Numbered from the stretch's first letter, positions 17,558-27,001 are shown. The stretch: 57,349 nt of DNA from JABIAL01 sp964645825 (GCA_964645825.1 CAZXZY010000002.1:1-57349); one strand, 5' to 3'. Program-made: numbers and translations. The notes: generated from the sequence alone by a model not told the origin.

Positions 17558-18478
17558 TTAAATAACAAATTGCACTTCTTCCATTAATTGCACGCCATAC
17601 TTATCACGAATTTGTTGTTTTATTAAACTAGTGAGCATAATTACGTTCTCGGCTGTAGCATTATCGGTGTTAATAATATAGTTAGCATGTTGCTCAGAAA
17701 CTTGAGCGCCACCTATTAATTTACCTTTTAAACCAGCTTTTTCTATTAAATAGCCAGCGGGGATCTTTTTGTGAGCAGAAAACTTCTCTATTTCTATTCC
17801 GCGTTTAGCTAAATCATCAATATCAACTGTGGAAAAATCAATATTCTTAAAAATACAGCCAGCTGATGGTTTATTTGGATGATTGGCTTGTCTGGTTGCT
17901 AATCTTTCTTTAACTAAATTTTTAACCTCTTCTATATCCCCTTTTTCTAGATTTAAAGTAGTTTCTAAAATAATATATTTTTTTTCTTTAAAAATGCTAT
18001 GACGATAAGCAAAATTTGCTTGTTCATTAGTCATTTCTTGTAAATCAAAATTTTCGTCTAGATACTTTATGCTGACAACTACATCATTCATGCCTTTACC
18101 GAAAGTTCCAGCATTACCGCGGACCGCTCCGCCAACTGTGCCGGGAATGCCAGCAGCAAATTCTAAACCAGTTAAATTTTTAGCTAATGCTTGATTTAGT
18201 AAAAAAGCTAAAATTACTCCAGCACCTACTTTGACCTCTGCATCTTGAAAATCTATCTTATCTAAATCTAATTTTATTACCAAGCCTTTGATGCCGTCGT
18301 CTGAAATTAATAAATTACTGCCACCACCCAAAATAAAGATTGCTAAACTATTTTCTTTGGCAAAACTAATTGCTTCTTGCACTTCCTCAATACTTTTGAC
18401 TACAACAAAATTTTCAGCCGGACCGCCAATTTTAAAAGTCGTATATTGAGCAAGTGAAATATTTTTTTGAATATCCAT
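17558..18478 (-). CDS. murB: UDP-N-acetylenolpyruvoylglucosamine reductase
   Basis: 306 residues. An FAD enzyme that reduces UDP-GlcNAc-enolpyruvate to UDP-MurNAc with NADPH in the cytoplasm. It shows TTFKIGGPAENF, the FAD block FILGGGSNLLISD, AGIPGTVGGAVRGNAG, and the catalytic-site region SAGCIFKN. The C-terminal AQVSEQHANYIIN holds the conserved glutamate. The length and the single-domain end indicate type II MurB. Last gene of the mraY-to-murB cluster. Confidence 0.95.
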   Translation of the reverse strand: MDIQKNISLAQYTTFKIGGPAENFVVVKSIEEVQEAISFAKENSLAIFILGGGSNLLISDDGIKGLVIKLDLDKIDFQDAEVKVGAGVILAFLLNQALAKNLTGLEFAAGIPGTVGGAVRGNAGTFGKGMNDVVVSIKYLDENFDLQEMTNEQANFAYRHSIFKEKKYIILETTLNLEKGDIEEVKNLVKERLATRQANHPNKPSAGCIFKNIDFSTVDIDDLAKRGIEIEKFSAHKKIPAGYLIEKAGLKGKLIGGAQVSEQHANYIINTDNATAENVIMLTSLIKQQIRDKYGVQLMEEVQFVI

Positions 18479-18481
18479 ATT

Positions 18482-19846
18482 TTAATCAACTAATTCTCTA
18501 GCTAAATCATCAATATCTCCAGCGCCGATAAATAATAACACAGCATCGACTGGATTTATTTTTTTGATTTTATTTTTAATAGCCGCAAAGTCTGCAGCGT
18601 AATGTTTACGTGGATGTTGCATCTTATCTATCAAATCTTGACTACTAACCTCTTCATGCTCTTTATCTTCTCGCCCACCAACTTGATAAATCTCAGAAAT
18701 AATAACCTGATCAGCCAAATCAAAACTAACTGAAAATTCATTTAACAAAGTTTTAGTTCTATTATGATGATGCGGTTGAAAAATTGTGATCAATTTTTTG
18801 TCAGGATAAAAATCTTTAGCCGCTTTTAATAAACCTTTTATTGCATCAGGATGATGAGCGTAATCAGAAATAACTAAATTACTTGTGAACTTGCCCAATA
18901 CTTCAAAACGACGCCAAGTACCTGTGAATTCATTTAAGCCATTCCAAATTTGATGTTTATTAGCCTCTAAATGCCCGGCAGCTGTTGCTGCAGCTGTTGC
19001 ATTATAGACATTGTATAAACCTGGTAGAGCTAAAGAAAATTGCATTTTATCAGCGTTGATTTTACTAATATCAAAATTTTGTTTACCGGGTTCTGTCTTT
19101 AGATCACTAAATAAATAATCAGCTGATTGTTGACCACCAAAAGTTAAAATATTTTTGGCTTTAATATCAGCACTGTTTATGTCGTCGATGTTTTTGATCA
19201 ACACTCCGTCCTCTGGTAATTTATCGACAAACTTTTGAAAATGTTTTTTGATATCATCTAGGTCTTTATAAAAATCTAAATGATCTTCAGCTATATTTGT
19301 GAGTACAATTACATCAGGATCGATCTCTAACATATGAGCTTGCCATTCGCAAGCTTCAACTACTAAAATATCAGATGAGCCTGCTCTGAAATTACTATTC
19401 CATTGTGGCACTAAGCTTCCGACGATCACCGTGGGATCAAGACCGGCTTTTTCCAAAATCAAGCCCAACATCGCTGTAGTGGTTGTTTTGCCGTTAGTGC
19501 CAGTGACAGCGATAGTTTTATAGCTCTTGCTCAAATGTCCAAGAAATTCAAAATAACTCAAAATAGGAATGTTTAATTCCCGGGCTTTGATGAGTTCTGG
19601 ATGATCACTTGGTAAAGCAGAAGTATAAACAAATAAATTAACTTTATTATTTATATTGTCTGCTTTTTGAATATAATTTATATAAACTCCCCTATCTTCC
19701 AAACGCTTGGTTACTTCGGATTTTACATTATCCGAACCTTCTACTTCTTTTTGTTGGTGCAAAAAATAATAGGCAATAGCAGACAAACCAATGCCGCCAA
19801 TGCCAGCTAAATAGACTTTATTTACTTTGCTTAAATCTAAATCCAT
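18482..19846 (-). CDS. murC: UDP-N-acetylmuramate--L-alanine ligase
   Basis: 454 residues. ATP-dependent ligase adding L-alanine to UDP-MurNAc. It has the N-terminal nucleotide fold (YLAGIGGIGLSAIA), the ATP loop VTGTNGKTTTTAML at ~115, the central LTNIAEDHLDFY segment and the C-terminal ISDYAHHPDAIKG and QPHHHNRTK motifs diagnostic of MurC. It is placed between murG and murB. Confidence 0.95.
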   Translation of the reverse strand: MDLDLSKVNKVYLAGIGGIGLSAIAYYFLHQQKEVEGSDNVKSEVTKRLEDRGVYINYIQKADNINNKVNLFVYTSALPSDHPELIKARELNIPILSYFEFLGHLSKSYKTIAVTGTNGKTTTTAMLGLILEKAGLDPTVIVGSLVPQWNSNFRAGSSDILVVEACEWQAHMLEIDPDVIVLTNIAEDHLDFYKDLDDIKKHFQKFVDKLPEDGVLIKNIDDINSADIKAKNILTFGGQQSADYLFSDLKTEPGKQNFDISKINADKMQFSLALPGLYNVYNATAAATAAGHLEANKHQIWNGLNEFTGTWRRFEVLGKFTSNLVISDYAHHPDAIKGLLKAAKDFYPDKKLITIFQPHHHNRTKTLLNEFSVSFDLADQVIISEIYQVGGREDKEHEEVSSQDLIDKMQHPRKHYAADFAAIKNKIKKINPVDAVLLFIGAGDIDDLARELVD

Positions 19847-19855
19847 TATTTTTGC

Positions 19856-20878
19856 TTATTTAAGCACATCTTCTATTAATTTAATATACTTGTCAACTGG
19901 ATTTTTGGGAAATAAATTATACAAGTTTTCACCTAAAGCTTGCTGAAATTTTTTGTTGGGTAACAATTTATTTAAATAACGATCCAAAATTTGGCGACTA
20001 CCTTGTCTTACCATAATGGCAGCGTTGTTTTGAGCAAAAAACTTAGCATTATCTTCTTGGTGACTATCTGGAATAGGAATAATGATTAAAGCTTTTTTTA
20101 AGGCTGCCGCTTCTGTGGTCAAAGAAAGTCCAGCTCGAGAAATAATAATATCAGCCTGACTTAATAATTCTGTCATGCCTTCTGCTAAAAATTTATAAGC
20201 TTGATAATTTGGCAAGTCTAAAGCTTGATCATAATTTTTAGCTCCTACTATATGATATACCTTGTGTGTTTCTGTAAGCCGCGGAATAAATTCTTCTAAA
20301 AATTGATTGAAATTCCTAGCACCCAACCCTCCGCCAGTAATAACTATAGATGCTTGATCAGTTTTTTTCTCATCACCAACTCTAACTGGGTTTCCAGTGA
20401 CAATAACTTTTTCTGCTTTAAACAAATGTTTACTAGCATCAAAAGTAACGGATATTTTTTTGGCTACTGGTGCCATTAATTTATTTGCTAAGCCAACTCC
20501 AATATCTTGTTGATGAACAATAACCGGAATCCGTAAAAGCCAAGCAGCCCAGACTACTGGCACAGCAACAAAACTTCCAGCAGTAAGTACGATGTCTGGT
20601 TTAAATTTTATTAATAAAAATAGACTTTGCCAAAAAGCTAACTTTATTTTAAAAATATCTACAAAATTTTGCCAAGAAAAATAACGACGTAGTTTACCAC
20701 TAACAATTTCTTTAAATTCTAAACCAACTGAGGCTACAACATTTTTTTCTGGACCGTGGCTTGTGCCAACAAATAAATAATCCGCTGGATATTTCTCAGC
20801 TACAGCTAAAAGTGGGCTAACAGAACCCAGTGTTCCGCCGCCAACTAATAATATTTTTTTGTATTTATTCTGTTTCAT
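19856..20878 (-). CDS. murG: undecaprenyl-PP-MurNAc-pentapeptide GlcNAc transferase
   Basis: 340 residues. A GT28 enzyme making lipid II at the inner membrane face. It has VGGGTLGSVSPLLAVAE at the N-terminus (the glycine loop), HQQDIGVGLANK, and the donor block SRAGLSLTTEAAALKKALIIIPIP with PDSHQEDNA. The start overlaps the pilin stop as TAATG, indicating coupled translation. Confidence 0.93.
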   Translation of the reverse strand: MKQNKYKKILLVGGGTLGSVSPLLAVAEKYPADYLFVGTSHGPEKNVVASVGLEFKEIVSGKLRRYFSWQNFVDIFKIKLAFWQSLFLLIKFKPDIVLTAGSFVAVPVVWAAWLLRIPVIVHQQDIGVGLANKLMAPVAKKISVTFDASKHLFKAEKVIVTGNPVRVGDEKKTDQASIVITGGGLGARNFNQFLEEFIPRLTETHKVYHIVGAKNYDQALDLPNYQAYKFLAEGMTELLSQADIIISRAGLSLTTEAAALKKALIIIPIPDSHQEDNAKFFAQNNAAIMVRQGSRQILDRYLNKLLPNKKFQQALGENLYNLFPKNPVDKYIKLIEDVLK

Positions 20879-21843
20879 TAATTTAAATCATATTCTCCTG
20901 TAAGAGGAACAAAATAGTTGTGTCTATTTCCACCCCAAGGGCTCCAGCCCGTACCTCCATCATCACACCCAGCGCCAGTGCCACCTGGAATGGCGCCATC
21001 TGGACCCTCATAACAATCTTTACCCCTAAAAAAGTATCTTTTAAAATTGAAAAACATATCTGGGTCACTTTCTTGGGTAGGGCAAAAAGAAAGTACATTA
21101 TCAATTCTCTCCTCTGGTCTTGATTCATTCTCTAAATCAGCAGCCAAAAGAACTAAAGTACGATCACTATCTACGCCATAACACCATTTAGAGAAAGAAT
21201 TTGTGGAATCAGCTATCCAATACAAAGTTGGGTGAATGTAGTCACAGTAAGCATCCAAGCAGCCGCCATTATTACAACAAGTATCCCAACCACTACAAGT
21301 ATCCGGAGGTGGCTCGGGACAGGCTACGTCCCAAGTCATAGGAGGCCAATCACTGGTATCAAAAATTAAATAAATTGGACCCCAATACAGATAAACATGA
21401 TGATGATTTATGGGCTCTGCATCACTATCGGAAGTCCAGCCATTAATATCATTAATAGGATCTTCAATATAATCATCCAGATAACCACCTTGCACTGTGA
21501 CGTTTCTGGTCACAAGGCCAGTAGAGGTTCTGTAAACTAAGTCCAAGTCTCCTCCTTCCACTAGCACTGGCAACATCGTTTCATCGGCGTCTGTTGACCA
21601 ATCAACACCACTATATTCTTGTGCGCTATAATAATTATTAGGCGGATATTGACCGTGATCAGCCTTAAAAAGTTCCAAGGCTCTAGCTAACTTATGCAAA
21701 TCAGCCCGACGCTTATTATCTCTGACGGTCTGTCTGATCTCTGAAATACCAATATAAGCGACACTCGATAATATAGCCATAATTCCTGTGACTATTAAAA
21801 GTTCAACTAAAGTGAAGCCTAATTTTTTGTTAAAAAATTTCAT
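20878..21843 (-). CDS. cysteine-rich type IV pilin / pseudopilin-like protein
   Basis: 321 residues. The N-terminus is a class III signal with the cleavage and methylation motif KLGFTLVELLIVTGIMAI, followed by the long alpha-1 helix and LELFKADHGQYPPNN, as in GspG/PilA-type pilins. The large C-terminal domain is acidic and glycine-rich with ten cysteines, eight of them unevenly grouped (ACPEPPPDTCSGWDTCC, GCLDAYCDY). These could form disulfides outside the cell. No other pilin genes adjoin it. It lies inside the peptidoglycan cluster between ftsW and murG, with overlaps or very short gaps on both sides, so it is probably co-transcribed with division genes. Confidence 0.85.
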   Translation of the reverse strand: MKFFNKKLGFTLVELLIVTGIMAILSSVAYIGISEIRQTVRDNKRRADLHKLARALELFKADHGQYPPNNYYSAQEYSGVDWSTDADETMLPVLVEGGDLDLVYRTSTGLVTRNVTVQGGYLDDYIEDPINDINGWTSDSDAEPINHHHVYLYWGPIYLIFDTSDWPPMTWDVACPEPPPDTCSGWDTCCNNGGCLDAYCDYIHPTLYWIADSTNSFSKWCYGVDSDRTLVLLAADLENESRPEERIDNVLSFCPTQESDPDMFFNFKRYFFRGKDCYEGPDGAIPGGTGAGCDDGGTGWSPWGGNRHNYFVPLTGEYDLN

Positions 21844-21847
21844 ATTT

Positions 21848-23014
21848 TTAATTTCTAAGTTCTGTAAATCTAGATATATTTGCTAAAATGCCAATGCCTA
21901 ACAAGGTAACCAACAAATTGGTTCCACCCAGAGACACAAAAGGCAGTGGCACGCCAGTCAATGGCAATAAACCAATGATGGAGGCAATGTTGATGAAAAT
22001 TTGAGCTGATAACCAAACAACAATGCCCAAGGCTATTAGTTTACCAAAATTATCGGTGGTATGACGAATAATATGAAAACCACGAATCATTAATATAACA
22101 AACAATAAAACAAATAACACGGTAAAAATAAAACCAATTTCTTCGGCCACAATGGCAAAAATACTGTCGCCAGCTGGTTCGGGTAAATAATTAAATTTTT
22201 GTCTAGAATATCCCAAGCCCAAGCCCCACCAACCACCAGAACCTACAGCTATTAAGGCTTGGCGAATTTGATAAGTAATGCCTAGTGGATCTTTTTCTGG
22301 ATCTAAGAAGGCTATAAAACGATTTAAACGATATGGAGCGGCTTTGACCATAAGCACCAAGGCTAATAAACCAGCACTTATAATCGCTAATAAATGTTTA
22401 ATATTGGCACCAGCTACAAAATACATAGCCAGCGAAGTCAAAATAATGATACTAAGTGTGCCAATGTCTGGCTGTAAAACTATAAGAGTAGAAATGATGA
22501 CTAAAAAAATGATAAATGGCCAAGCACCAAATTTCCAACTTTTAGTGCGTAAACCCGTTTTACTTAACCAAGCAGCTAAGAATATAATGAAACTTAATTT
22601 TACTAATTCACTTGTTTGTAAAGAAAAATTACCTAGCTGAATCCAAGATTTAGCTGAGGTGCCTTCTAGCTGCAATCCCGGAATAAAAACCATTAGCAAC
22701 AAAAAAATTGAAGCGAAGAAAAATAACTTAAAATATTTTTGATAAACTTGATAATTGATGCGCAAAGCAAAATAAAAAACAATCAACCCCGGAATCAAAC
22801 CATGCAAAATTTGTTGTCTAACAAAAAAATAAATATCCTGATCATGTTGATGAAAGGCTAAAGATGACGAAGTAGAAGATAAAAATAGTAGGCCAAAAAA
22901 TAAAAGCAGCCCAACCACCGTCAATAAAATGACATCTGGCTTATGTGATTGACGATCATCCAGAAAAGGAGCCAATAATAATTTCTTAATTTTATTTTGT
23001 TTTTTTCTGATCAT
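21848..23014 (-). CDS. ftsW: SEDS-family lipid II polymerase FtsW
   Basis: 388 residues with about ten membrane helices. SEDS glycosyltransferases polymerise lipid II during septal (FtsW) or lateral (RodA) growth. Conserved segments include LQPDIGTLSIIIL with the essential aspartate, GSGGWWGLGLGYSRQKFNYLPEPAGDSIFAI (in pieces) and LPLTGVPLPFVSLGGTNLL. The position between murD and murG favours FtsW. It overlaps murD by 23 bases. Confidence 0.92.
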   Translation of the reverse strand: MIRKKQNKIKKLLLAPFLDDRQSHKPDVILLTVVGLLLFFGLLFLSSTSSSLAFHQHDQDIYFFVRQQILHGLIPGLIVFYFALRINYQVYQKYFKLFFFASIFLLLMVFIPGLQLEGTSAKSWIQLGNFSLQTSELVKLSFIIFLAAWLSKTGLRTKSWKFGAWPFIIFLVIISTLIVLQPDIGTLSIIILTSLAMYFVAGANIKHLLAIISAGLLALVLMVKAAPYRLNRFIAFLDPEKDPLGITYQIRQALIAVGSGGWWGLGLGYSRQKFNYLPEPAGDSIFAIVAEEIGFIFTVLFVLLFVILMIRGFHIIRHTTDNFGKLIALGIVVWLSAQIFINIASIIGLLPLTGVPLPFVSLGGTNLLVTLLGIGILANISRFTELRN

Positions 23015-24404
23015 TTTTGACTAATGTTTCAAATACCCTTGCTCGTTCAAATTCATTAATAAACATATTAAAACTAGAAGCAGCTGGCGAAAATAAAATT
23101 ACTTCTTTAGCTTCAATATTTTGCTTGGCTAATTTCCAAGCAGTCGGCAAATCTTTTACATTAAAAATAATTTGCTTGTTATTATATTTTATTTTTTTTA
23201 ATTCATCTAACAACTTCTTACTACCAGAGCCAGATAATAAAATTAATTTGCTAACTTTTTGTTTAATTAGTTTAGCAAGTGGTTTATAATCTAAAACTTT
23301 ATCTTCACCACCCGCAATTAATAATAAATTTTTATCATTCATGGCACTTATAGCGGCCATAGCTGCATCCGGTGTAGAAGCAGTAGCATCATTAAAAATT
23401 TTTATATTTTTATATTTACCTAAAAATTGTAAACGATAATCTATGCCTTTAAATTTATTTACTACTTGTTCTATTTTTTTATTAGAAATTTTCAAAATTT
23501 TGGCTACACAAATAGCAGCGGCAATATTTGCTAGATTATGATACCCTGGTACTTTTATTTTATTAATTGGCATTACTAGCTCAATTTTTTTATTATTATA
23601 AAAATAAAAATTATTATTTTTTAAATACACGCCTTTAGCTTTTTTAGTCAAAGAAAAATAAAAAACCTTGGCTTTTGTTTTAGAGGCTAGATTTTTGGTA
23701 TGAATGTTATCAGCGTTTAAAATCGCATAATCTTTGACCGTTTGATTAGCGATAATAGCAATTTTAGCCTGTTTATATGCATTAAAATTTTTGTAGCGAT
23801 TGAGATGGTCAACTAAAACATTTGTAATCACTGCAATATGTGGCGATATTTTATATTCAGTTAAACCCTCTAAATGCCAACTAGACAACTCTAAGACTGG
23901 TAAGCTATCTTTTTTTAACTTATCTAAAACTGCAAACATTGGTGTGGTAGAAATATTACCAGCTACGACATTACTTGCTATTTTAGTTTTTAAGATCTGA
24001 TGTAACAAAGTTGTAACAGTGGACTTTCCTCTTGTGCCGGTGATACCGATAGAATCTCCAGCATATAAACCAAAAAACATTACTGCTTCATTAACGATCG
24101 GAATATTGTGACGACGAGCTTCTTGTAAGTATTTGGACTGCGGTGGTACACCAGGATTTTGAACAATTAAATCTTGATCTCTAAAATCTTCCAAATTATG
24201 CACACCGAGAATGTATTTGATATTTTTAGAGTTTTTTAATTTTGCCAACTTATTTAAAGTAGACTGAAGTTGTGTCTTAGTTTTTAAATCAGTGACTGTA
24301 ATTTGTGCTTTTTGTTTTAATAGCCAAGTAACAACTTGCAATCCTCCACCTTGCAAACCTAGACCCATTACTAAAACTTTTTTATTGTGCCAAGCTTTTA
24401 CCAT
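22992..24404 (-). CDS. murD: UDP-N-acetylmuramoylalanine--D-glutamate ligase
   Basis: 470 residues. ATP-dependent ligase adding D-glutamate in peptidoglycan synthesis. Domains: N-terminal UMAG-binding fold (VMGLGLQGGGLQV), central ATP loop and C-terminal ligase domain with LLIAGGEDKVLDY and LFSPAASSFNMF. The ATP loop reads GTRGKSTVTTLL, with arginine where most Mur ligases have asparagine (GTNGKST); this variant is worth noting but keeps the lysine and serine. It overlaps mraY by seven bases. Confidence 0.92.
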   Translation of the reverse strand: MVKAWHNKKVLVMGLGLQGGGLQVVTWLLKQKAQITVTDLKTKTQLQSTLNKLAKLKNSKNIKYILGVHNLEDFRDQDLIVQNPGVPPQSKYLQEARRHNIPIVNEAVMFFGLYAGDSIGITGTRGKSTVTTLLHQILKTKIASNVVAGNISTTPMFAVLDKLKKDSLPVLELSSWHLEGLTEYKISPHIAVITNVLVDHLNRYKNFNAYKQAKIAIIANQTVKDYAILNADNIHTKNLASKTKAKVFYFSLTKKAKGVYLKNNNFYFYNNKKIELVMPINKIKVPGYHNLANIAAAICVAKILKISNKKIEQVVNKFKGIDYRLQFLGKYKNIKIFNDATASTPDAAMAAISAMNDKNLLLIAGGEDKVLDYKPLAKLIKQKVSKLILLSGSGSKKLLDELKKIKYNNKQIIFNVKDLPTAWKLAKQNIEAKEVILFSPAASSFNMFINEFERARVFETLVKNDQKKTK

Positions 24405-25456
24405 AAACCAAGATCAATAATAGCTAAAATTAAACCAATAACGGCAGTCACACCAGAAATAATCCAAAAACGCATAACAATTTTTGGCTCCGACCAACCC
24501 TTGGCTTCAAAATGATGATGGATTGGTGCTGATAAAAATACTTTTTTCTTGCGAATTTTTTTGGATAAAAGCTGAATAATCACAGAAAGTGACTCTATTA
24601 ATAATAAGAAACCAATAATTGGTAATAACAGTGGATATCCAGTCAACATAGCAACAATACCCAGTGAAACACCCAGCGACATAGCGCCCGTGTCACCCAT
24701 GAAAAATCGAGCAGGATTAATATTGAACCACAAGAAGGCTAGTAAGCCACCACTAATGACTCCACAAAAAGCAGCTAAGTTGTAACTACCTTGCATAAAA
24801 GCAATGGTGCCATAAGTCGCAAAGGCAGCTAAAACAATGCCGCCAGCTAATCCATCAAGACCATCAGCTTCATTGACTGAAAAAGCAGTGGAAACAATGA
24901 CGAACACAAAGAAAGGAATAAACCACCAGCCCATACTAAATAGACCAACAAAAGGTACACGCACTACATCCCAATCTAATTTAAAATAAAACCACCAAGC
25001 GCCAAATAAAGCGATTAAGGTATAAATAACCAAACGATGTTTAACATTTAAACCACCACCTTTACCGCCACCTTGACGAGTAACATTAAACCAATCATCC
25101 AATAATCCAACTAAGGCTGAGGCAACTAAAGCACCCAGAGGTAAATAAGTTTCCGGACGAGTAAGAAAATTAAAAGCGGCTAAATAAGAATGAGGCCATA
25201 ACTGTGATATCCAAAAAAATACTAAGGCCAAAATCAAAGCCGTGAACCAAATCAAAACTCCGCCCATAGTTGGCGTGCCTGATTTTTTTTCATGCAGCTT
25301 TGAAAATATGGGCGTACTACCAGAATTACGAATATTTTTACCTAAACGATATTTGTATAGAAAATGAGTAAGTGCCGGCGTTAATAAAATAGCGACAATA
25401 AAAGCTAATGATGTAAGACTCAAGATCTTGATTACCATGAAATTTATCGGCATCAT
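24398..25456 (-). CDS. mraY: phospho-N-acetylmuramoyl-pentapeptide transferase
   Basis: 352 residues, about ten membrane helices. It transfers phospho-MurNAc-pentapeptide to undecaprenyl phosphate, forming lipid I. Family signatures are KSGTPTMGGVLIW, the aspartate pair in GLLDDWFNVTRQ, NEADGLDGLAGG, FMGDTGAMSLG and the histidine motif APIHHHFEAKGW. The start overlaps the preceding stop codon as ATGA. First recognised enzyme of the murein cluster. Confidence 0.96.
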   Translation of the reverse strand: MMPINFMVIKILSLTSLAFIVAILLTPALTHFLYKYRLGKNIRNSGSTPIFSKLHEKKSGTPTMGGVLIWFTALILALVFFWISQLWPHSYLAAFNFLTRPETYLPLGALVASALVGLLDDWFNVTRQGGGKGGGLNVKHRLVIYTLIALFGAWWFYFKLDWDVVRVPFVGLFSMGWWFIPFFVFVIVSTAFSVNEADGLDGLAGGIVLAAFATYGTIAFMQGSYNLAAFCGVISGGLLAFLWFNINPARFFMGDTGAMSLGVSLGIVAMLTGYPLLLPIIGFLLLIESLSVIIQLLSKKIRKKKVFLSAPIHHHFEAKGWSEPKIVMRFWIISGVTAVIGLILAIIDLGLW

Positions 25457-25812
25457 AAATTGTAGTTTAAGATATTAAAAAGATATATAAAAACCATAAA
25501 ATTAAGTAAAAAATTCAAAGTCAACAAAAAATAGCTTAAAACGCTCTCTTTAGTCCATAGACAAACTGCTAATAATAGATTTATTAAAGACGCTAACAAG
25601 ACTATACTTGGAACCAAAATCAGCCAAATCCAGTTTCCGACCACATCAAAGCCAAAATAAACATTATAGTGCAAAATAGCCAAAGGACTATGAACAATAG
25701 GCTTAAATAAAAACAAAACCCAACTAGCCACTAATAATAGCGCTGTTAGGTTGAGTAACCAAAAATTTAACCGGTCTTTATAAAAAACCTTGAAGTTCTT
25801 TAAATACAGCAT
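25453..25812 (-). CDS. small membrane protein, unknown, upstream of mraY
   Basis: 119 residues with about three predicted membrane helices (residues ~15-38, ~58-82, ~85-112). I do not recognise a family. It heads the murein operon and overlaps mraY by four bases, a position held by division genes (ftsL, ftsI) or murF in other bacteria; the sequence resembles none of these. Its leader is A-rich without an SD. Confidence 0.65.
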   Translation of the reverse strand: MLYLKNFKVFYKDRLNFWLLNLTALLLVASWVLFLFKPIVHSPLAILHYNVYFGFDVVGNWIWLILVPSIVLLASLINLLLAVCLWTKESVLSYFLLTLNFLLNFMVFIYLFNILNYNL

Positions 25813-25874
25813 ATTTTTCTTTATTTTAACATAAATGGCTCAAAAAATCCATTCCCTAAAAAACCAAAATATTG

Positions 25875-25880
25875 TATAAT
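25875..25880 (+). promoter_or_regulatory. -10 element of the PilB-like gene
   Basis: TATAAT at 25875-25880, about 24 bases before the ATG. No convincing -35 hexamer was seen 16-18 bases upstream. Confidence 0.45.
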
Positions 25881-25903
25881 TAAATAAACGTAAAATAAAC
25901 AAT

Positions 25904-26770
25904 ATGACTAAAAGCGCAACTCTAACCTCTTTAATCAAATCTAAGTCGTCATCTGCCAAAAACATTTTAGATGCTATTTTAAATGAGGCCATAAAAAAGA
26001 AGGCCACTAGTATTCATCTAGAAAGTTTTGACGATAAAATAAACTTACGTTATCGGATTGAAAATAAATTACAAAAAATAAAAGATTTACCAATAGCTTG
26101 GATGGAGATATTGGATAAACATCTAAAAAAATTGGCCAATCTAAGTGACGAACAAGATTTGCCACAAGAAGGTAAATTTAAAATAAAAATTGGCAAAGTT
26201 GATAAAAATTTGATTATTGGTTTCTGGCCAAAATTTGAAGGCAATAAAATAATCATCAAAATACTTGATGAGCATCTGTTAAACCAGCTACCTTTTAGCA
26301 AACAAGATATTACTTGGCTACATGATAATTTGTTACAAAAAAACGGCCTAGTCTTATTAACCCAGGTAAAATTATTAGATAAAAATAAAATCCTCTACTC
26401 TCTCTTGCGTGAAGTACAAAATGAACACTTAGACATTTTTACTCTAGAAGATTTTATTGAATGTCCATTGCCTGGCATTCACCAACAGCAACTAGACAAC
26501 TGGGAAGATGAAAAGGTGTCTCGACACCTGCAAGCTTTACTTAGACATAATCCCGATGTAATAATGATATCAAAAATCACTGGTCCAAAACTGGCCAGAG
26601 ATATTATTGATGCCGCCATGACTAATCAAATTGTTTTTGCTTATTTGCCAAGTAGTGACCTGCAAGATGGCTTAGATTATCTGGCCAGCTGTGGCATTGA
26701 CCCTTATATCTTAGAAAGTGCCCTGACTGCAACCATTATTCAACAAGGTGATAAATATAAAATTGCTTAA
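25904..26770 (+). CDS. PilB/GspE-like pseudo-ATPase lacking Walker A
   Basis: 288 residues aligning by motif with type II/IV secretion ATPases but degenerate. The expected Walker A (GPTGSGKT) is replaced by QKNGLVLLTQVKLLDKNK at ~144-161, with no glycine-lysine loop. The following landmarks remain in order: LEDFIECPLPGIHQQQ (normally EDPVEY...INQVQV), the Walker B region LLRHNPDVIMISKI (normally DPDVIMVGEIRD; the catalytic glutamate is lysine), and IDAAMTNQIVFAYLPSSD (normally AALTGHLVFSTLHTND). The N-terminal part (residues 20-130) matches the N2 domain. The pattern says nucleotide hydrolysis is lost but the fold is kept. A structural or regulatory partner of a true PilB elsewhere is plausible. 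Confidence 0.8.
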   Translation: MTKSATLTSLIKSKSSSAKNILDAILNEAIKKKATSIHLESFDDKINLRYRIENKLQKIKDLPIAWMEILDKHLKKLANLSDEQDLPQEGKFKIKIGKVDKNLIIGFWPKFEGNKIIIKILDEHLLNQLPFSKQDITWLHDNLLQKNGLVLLTQVKLLDKNKILYSLLREVQNEHLDIFTLEDFIECPLPGIHQQQLDNWEDEKVSRHLQALLRHNPDVIMISKITGPKLARDIIDAAMTNQIVFAYLPSSDLQDGLDYLASCGIDPYILESALTATIIQQGDKYKIA

Positions 26771-26775
26771 AAAAG

Positions 26776-26997
26776 TTAAACTGCTCGAACTTCCTTAACT
26801 TCAGGGAGTTCTTTTTTTATTTCTTTGGCAATAAAATCTCGCAAAGTAAATTGAGCCATCGGACAACCTTTGCAGGCGCCCTCTAATTCTAACTCGACCA
26901 CACCTTTTTCTCTGTCGTAGTTTACTAATTTCATGTCTCCTCCGTCAGCTTGTAACCCAGGACGAATTTTATCTAAAACTTTATTTAATTTATCCAT
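26776..26997 (-). CDS. Nfu-type iron-sulfur scaffold (NifU C-terminal domain)
   Basis: 73 residues, a stand-alone NifU C-terminal domain that carries a 4Fe-4S cluster between subunits of a dimer. It has IRPGLQADGGDMKLV and the cluster motif ACKGCPMAQFTL (CXXC). It is the last gene of the long surface-glycan operon, five bases after rmlA, which is an unusual setting. A terminator for the converging gene lies inside its 3' end. Confidence 0.9.
   Translation of the reverse strand: MDKLNKVLDKIRPGLQADGGDMKLVNYDREKGVVELELEGACKGCPMAQFTLRDFIAKEIKKELPEVKEVRAV
26787..26819 (+). terminator. terminator of the PilB-like gene, inside the nfu coding region
   Basis: Stem GAACTTCC (26787-26794) with GGGAGTTC (26804-26811), then a T run. 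It lies within the last codons of the converging nfu gene, so one sequence serves both as codons and as a terminator. Confidence 0.7.
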
Positions 26998-27001
26998 AAA
27001 T

